Assembly (NCBI GenBank): GCA_019649035.1
Contig: BMAT01013784.1
Span: 345,425 to 365,727, forward strand
Length of the DNA stretch: 20,303 nt
Source of the DNA: Elysia marginata
Lineage: Eukaryota > Mollusca > Gastropoda > Plakobranchidae
Direction: 5' to 3'
A program made the translations under genes and the position numbers. The stretch's first letter is position 1. Each line of letters starts with the position of its first letter. The notes below the pieces were generated by a model, which was given only the letters and a program-made list of their open reading frames with translations, did not search any database and was not told where the DNA came from. This document shows positions 17,800 to 20,303 of this stretch, one piece after another.

Positions 17800-18039
17800 A
17801 TGTTCATCTCAGCTCTCCTTCTGCCTTTGTTTCTGTTCATCTGTGACCCTCAAAACGTGTTCACTCATGCTTTTGCAGTTTTCCCGCAGCAAGTACGACC
17901 ACTCTGCTCTCAATCTCACTCAAACGCATGGCAAGTTCTGAGCCCTTCAGTTCAAACAAGATCAGCGAAGCAATCAACCCTGAAACTAGTCACTGCTCGC
18001 ACAGGCAGACAGACACACAAAGAGACACGCAATTATTAG
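17800..18039 (+). CDS. Candidate small secreted peptide, unknown function
   Basis: ATG at 17800 with G at -3 (GAAATG context) opens 79 codons to TAG at 18037-18039. Residues 2-14 form a continuous hydrophobic stretch (FISALLLPLFLFI), the right length for a signal peptide core. A possible cleavage site with small residues at -3 and -1 is A24-F-A26 before V27. The rest is hydrophilic and basic, rich in Ser, Thr, Gln and Arg, with only two Cys (15 and 36), so it is not a disulfide-rich peptide. Weaknesses: no positive residue before the hydrophobic core, an unusually long gap from core to cleavage site, no clear dibasic processing sites, and a tail reading TGRQTHKETR that comes from a short GACA-like repeat. 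I recognise no family. A signal anchor or a chance frame are alternatives. Confidence 0.2.
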   Translation: MFISALLLPLFLFICDPQNVFTHAFAVFPQQVRPLCSQSHSNAWQVLSPSVQTRSAKQSTLKLVTARTGRQTHKETRNY

Positions 18040-20252
18040 GGCGGCCCTGGATGCTGGTGTACCCGTAAACAATGCCGAATCAATGCCCTGGTGGAGGTGC
18101 TTTACTGGAGAATACTAACATCAACGTAATGGACCACAATCACAGCAGTGCTAAAATCATCTGGCTCAATCTAATAGAGAACAACAATCTAAAGGTCATA
18201 TAGTGCGGCCTAAATCTTGCATAAATAATCATTAATAGTTTCGATAGGACAAGCGAATCAATTCGAAAATAAGCTGGGGTCAGTCCAGGTTGACAAACTT
18301 CAAAAATCAAAATATGGGGATAAAAGAGGATCTATGAGAGTTGTTTTTGGCAATAGGGATGGGATAGATTCACTAGATGCAAAGATGTCAATTCATCATG
18401 AGCTCGGGCTATTATTTTATAACATTTACAAACCCTTTCCTTTCCACGCATTGCTTATGTATTGTTATCATTATTTTCTGATGGCATTTAAATTTCGCCA
18501 AAAACCAAATGTTATCTTCCATGAATAATTTAGGGTGTTTAGAAATAACGCCTAAGATTAAAAGTTTTTTTTTAATGTTACACATACATATGTGAGTGCG
18601 GGATAAATATTCAGAGGCAGGCAGAGCAGTTAAAAGACAAAACAATAGATTTTAGAAAAGCCACAGCCAATCTAGAAATTATCGTGTTGCCTTAAAAAAC
18701 CGGTTTTGCCAAAATCCATACTCTAAACAGGGAAAAAATATATTATGAACTGAAATTTATGTAAAAGATTTAATAGTTTAGAGTTCGAAATTTATCACCT
18801 GCATTCTGTCTTTCAGCGCTCACCAGCTAGTTCTACTACCTCCTTTTTACCTTTCTCTTTCCTATTTTGTCCCTCCTCCTCTTTAAAGATTAAAAGGCTA
18901 TAAATTTTACGAACATTCGAAATCATAAAACTAGGAGACACAAACGCATTTCTCCACAGAGATGAACGCAACGGGAGTTTTTAGTGAGACAGAAGTTTCC
19001 CAACCGGTTACTCAGACCCAGTCATAGTTGATGCTTATTACCTTTAATAGCTTCCAACAGCTGCCACAGCTCTCTGAAATTTAGAAACTTTGTTATCAAA
19101 TGGGAAAATGACTTGATTTAGTTTCCTTCCACTTTGTTAAACTAACATCATACGGCAAGAAGTCGTCGGTGCAATTATTTAACACCATCATCCGTCAGGT
19201 GTAAGTTTTATTGAGATAATTATGCAGAAGAAGTTACAGAAATTAAAGACACCGTGCTCTCCATAAAATCAGGAAGGAAAGCGGGTATTTAAAGATTGTA
19301 AAATGCAATATCATATTTTGCACACATGGTTATCAGTCAGTGAAGGTTGAACACATGCTGTCTGATAAAGAAGTAGAGTTACCAAATAGCCAAGGCAACG
19401 CTATAAAAAGCCTGCGAAACTAGAGCTAAATGTATTTTTGGAATTAAAGAAAATAGCAAGACGCATAAAGCCCAGCTTTCATTATTCCCCTCCCTCCCCT
19501 AAAGAAATGCGTTAATATGAAATATCAAAAGGCAAAGACACGGACACGATAATATTAGTTTTAACCAAAATACTTTAGAACCAGAGGCTCATGGTCGCAA
19601 AGTCAGGGGTATGTGAAACTCTTTGCAACGCTGCTTTTTTACTTATTTAAAAAGGTAGGCCAGAGCACTGGGATATCTTATCTTTCGTTTATAAATGTTT
19701 CAATACGTGATCAATTTCTTTACTCATTTTAGAGCTCTTAACTTGAACATATCAAAACAAAACTTCAGGAAGTTCAGACAGGATTTAATTTTGGATTATA
19801 ACCTTCAAGTGCTAAGTTTAGTGCTCGCCACAAATCTTCCAAAAAATTAGAAGGAGTTTGTCCACCTGGCAGTGTAGGGTTGCAGTAAATAAGGATGAAA
19901 AATGATACTTTATATAAAATTTTTGATGAATGGGGGATGCTATGAATTTAAATACACGTGTAGCTCTTTCATTACATGATGCTGAGGTTTTTCAAACCCC
20001 CGTAAAATGTTAATTTTAAAGAACTAGTAAATTGGGTTTGCGTCAAAGTCTCTGAGATGACTCCTCTCTACATTTTGAAGAAACAAAATAGAGACAAAAA
20101 TTGAGAACATGCGGTTTTTTTTTAGTTCTCCCAATCTAGCTAAAGTTAGTCATTGCTTCCTCAACATTGGCTGTTCAATCAATTCCTTAAAATCGAAATT
20201 GAACGTGTTTTTGGTCAAAACTGATTTTTTTTCAATTTTTTTCTTTTTCATA

Positions 20253-20255
<3 letters not shown>
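18040..20255. other. AT-rich unique sequence, no gene identified
   Basis: Short frames only (about 60-80 codons near 18334-18645 on both strands), unrecognised. A plus-strand acceptor look-alike (CATTCTGTCTTTCAG, AG at 18815-18816) is followed by a 28-codon Ser/Phe-rich frame without donor. No microsatellite until 20256, no RNA gene seen. Confidence 0.5.

Positions 20256-20303
<48 letters not shown>
20256..20303. repeat. Compound (TC)n(TA)n microsatellite at window edge
   Basis: About 16 TC units (20256-20288) switch without a gap to TA units that run off the end at 20303. The total length is unknown. It is the only dinucleotide array in the window with pyrimidines on the plus strand as a pure run. 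Confidence 0.97.

Noticed and set aside
1..20303. A coherent undescribed multi-gene system, or viral or toxin genes
   Set aside because: No recognisable enzyme, structural, replication or toxin-like gene was seen, and no set of neighbouring genes could be defined.

Overview
The window reads as eukaryotic nuclear DNA, most likely metazoan. It is AT-rich, has no long open reading frame on either strand (the longest credible frames are about 60 to 140 codons), no operon-like packing and no ribosome-binding-site pattern. It is dense in microsatellites: (CAT)n, (ATT)n, (GA)n, (GACA)n, (TCTA)n, (CTA)n, (CTT)n and (TC)n(TA)n. Compound GA/GACA and TCTA arrays plus degenerate tRNA-like repeat heads would fit an invertebrate such as a mollusc, but no gene here proves the taxon. 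No protein family, rRNA, intact tRNA gene, reverse transcriptase, transposase or CRISPR array was recognised.

Layout. 1-185: CAT and ATT microsatellites. 185-2800: AT-rich unique sequence holding three weak exon-like segments (minus 581-636, plus 1648-1828, minus 2322-2652). 2810-3200: a strongly purine-loaded stretch without a clean repeat. 3200-5120: unique sequence with a degenerate GTA repeat (4561-4656) and an exon-like GC-richer patch (4795-4971). 5121-5357: an ATT array and a GA array. 5360-7740: unique sequence, a GC-richer patch with a consensus splice donor at 6862, and a TC-rich tract. 7740-7868: compound GA/GACA array. 7540-7600 and 9095-9147: minus-strand segments resembling heads of old tRNA-derived SINEs. 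9647-9771: split TCTA array. 11519-12213: GC-richer sequence followed by GA/GACA arrays that bracket a 143-bp tRNA-like island. 13116-13163: CTA array. 14437-14582: long polypyrimidine CTT tract. 14600-18040: unique sequence with several exon-like pieces and one ATG-initiated frame with a hydrophobic leader (17800-18039). 18040-20255: unique AT-rich sequence. 20256-20303: (TC)n(TA)n running off the window.

No set of genes working together can be read from this window. The likeliest interpretation is intergenic or intronic DNA, perhaps with a few small exons. The exon candidates rest only on open frame plus splice-signal coincidence and carry low confidence. Frames of this length are expected by chance in 20 kb. 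No convincing undescribed biological system was found. The most testable leads are the exon models, the SINE-like heads and the tRNA-like island between GA arrays.
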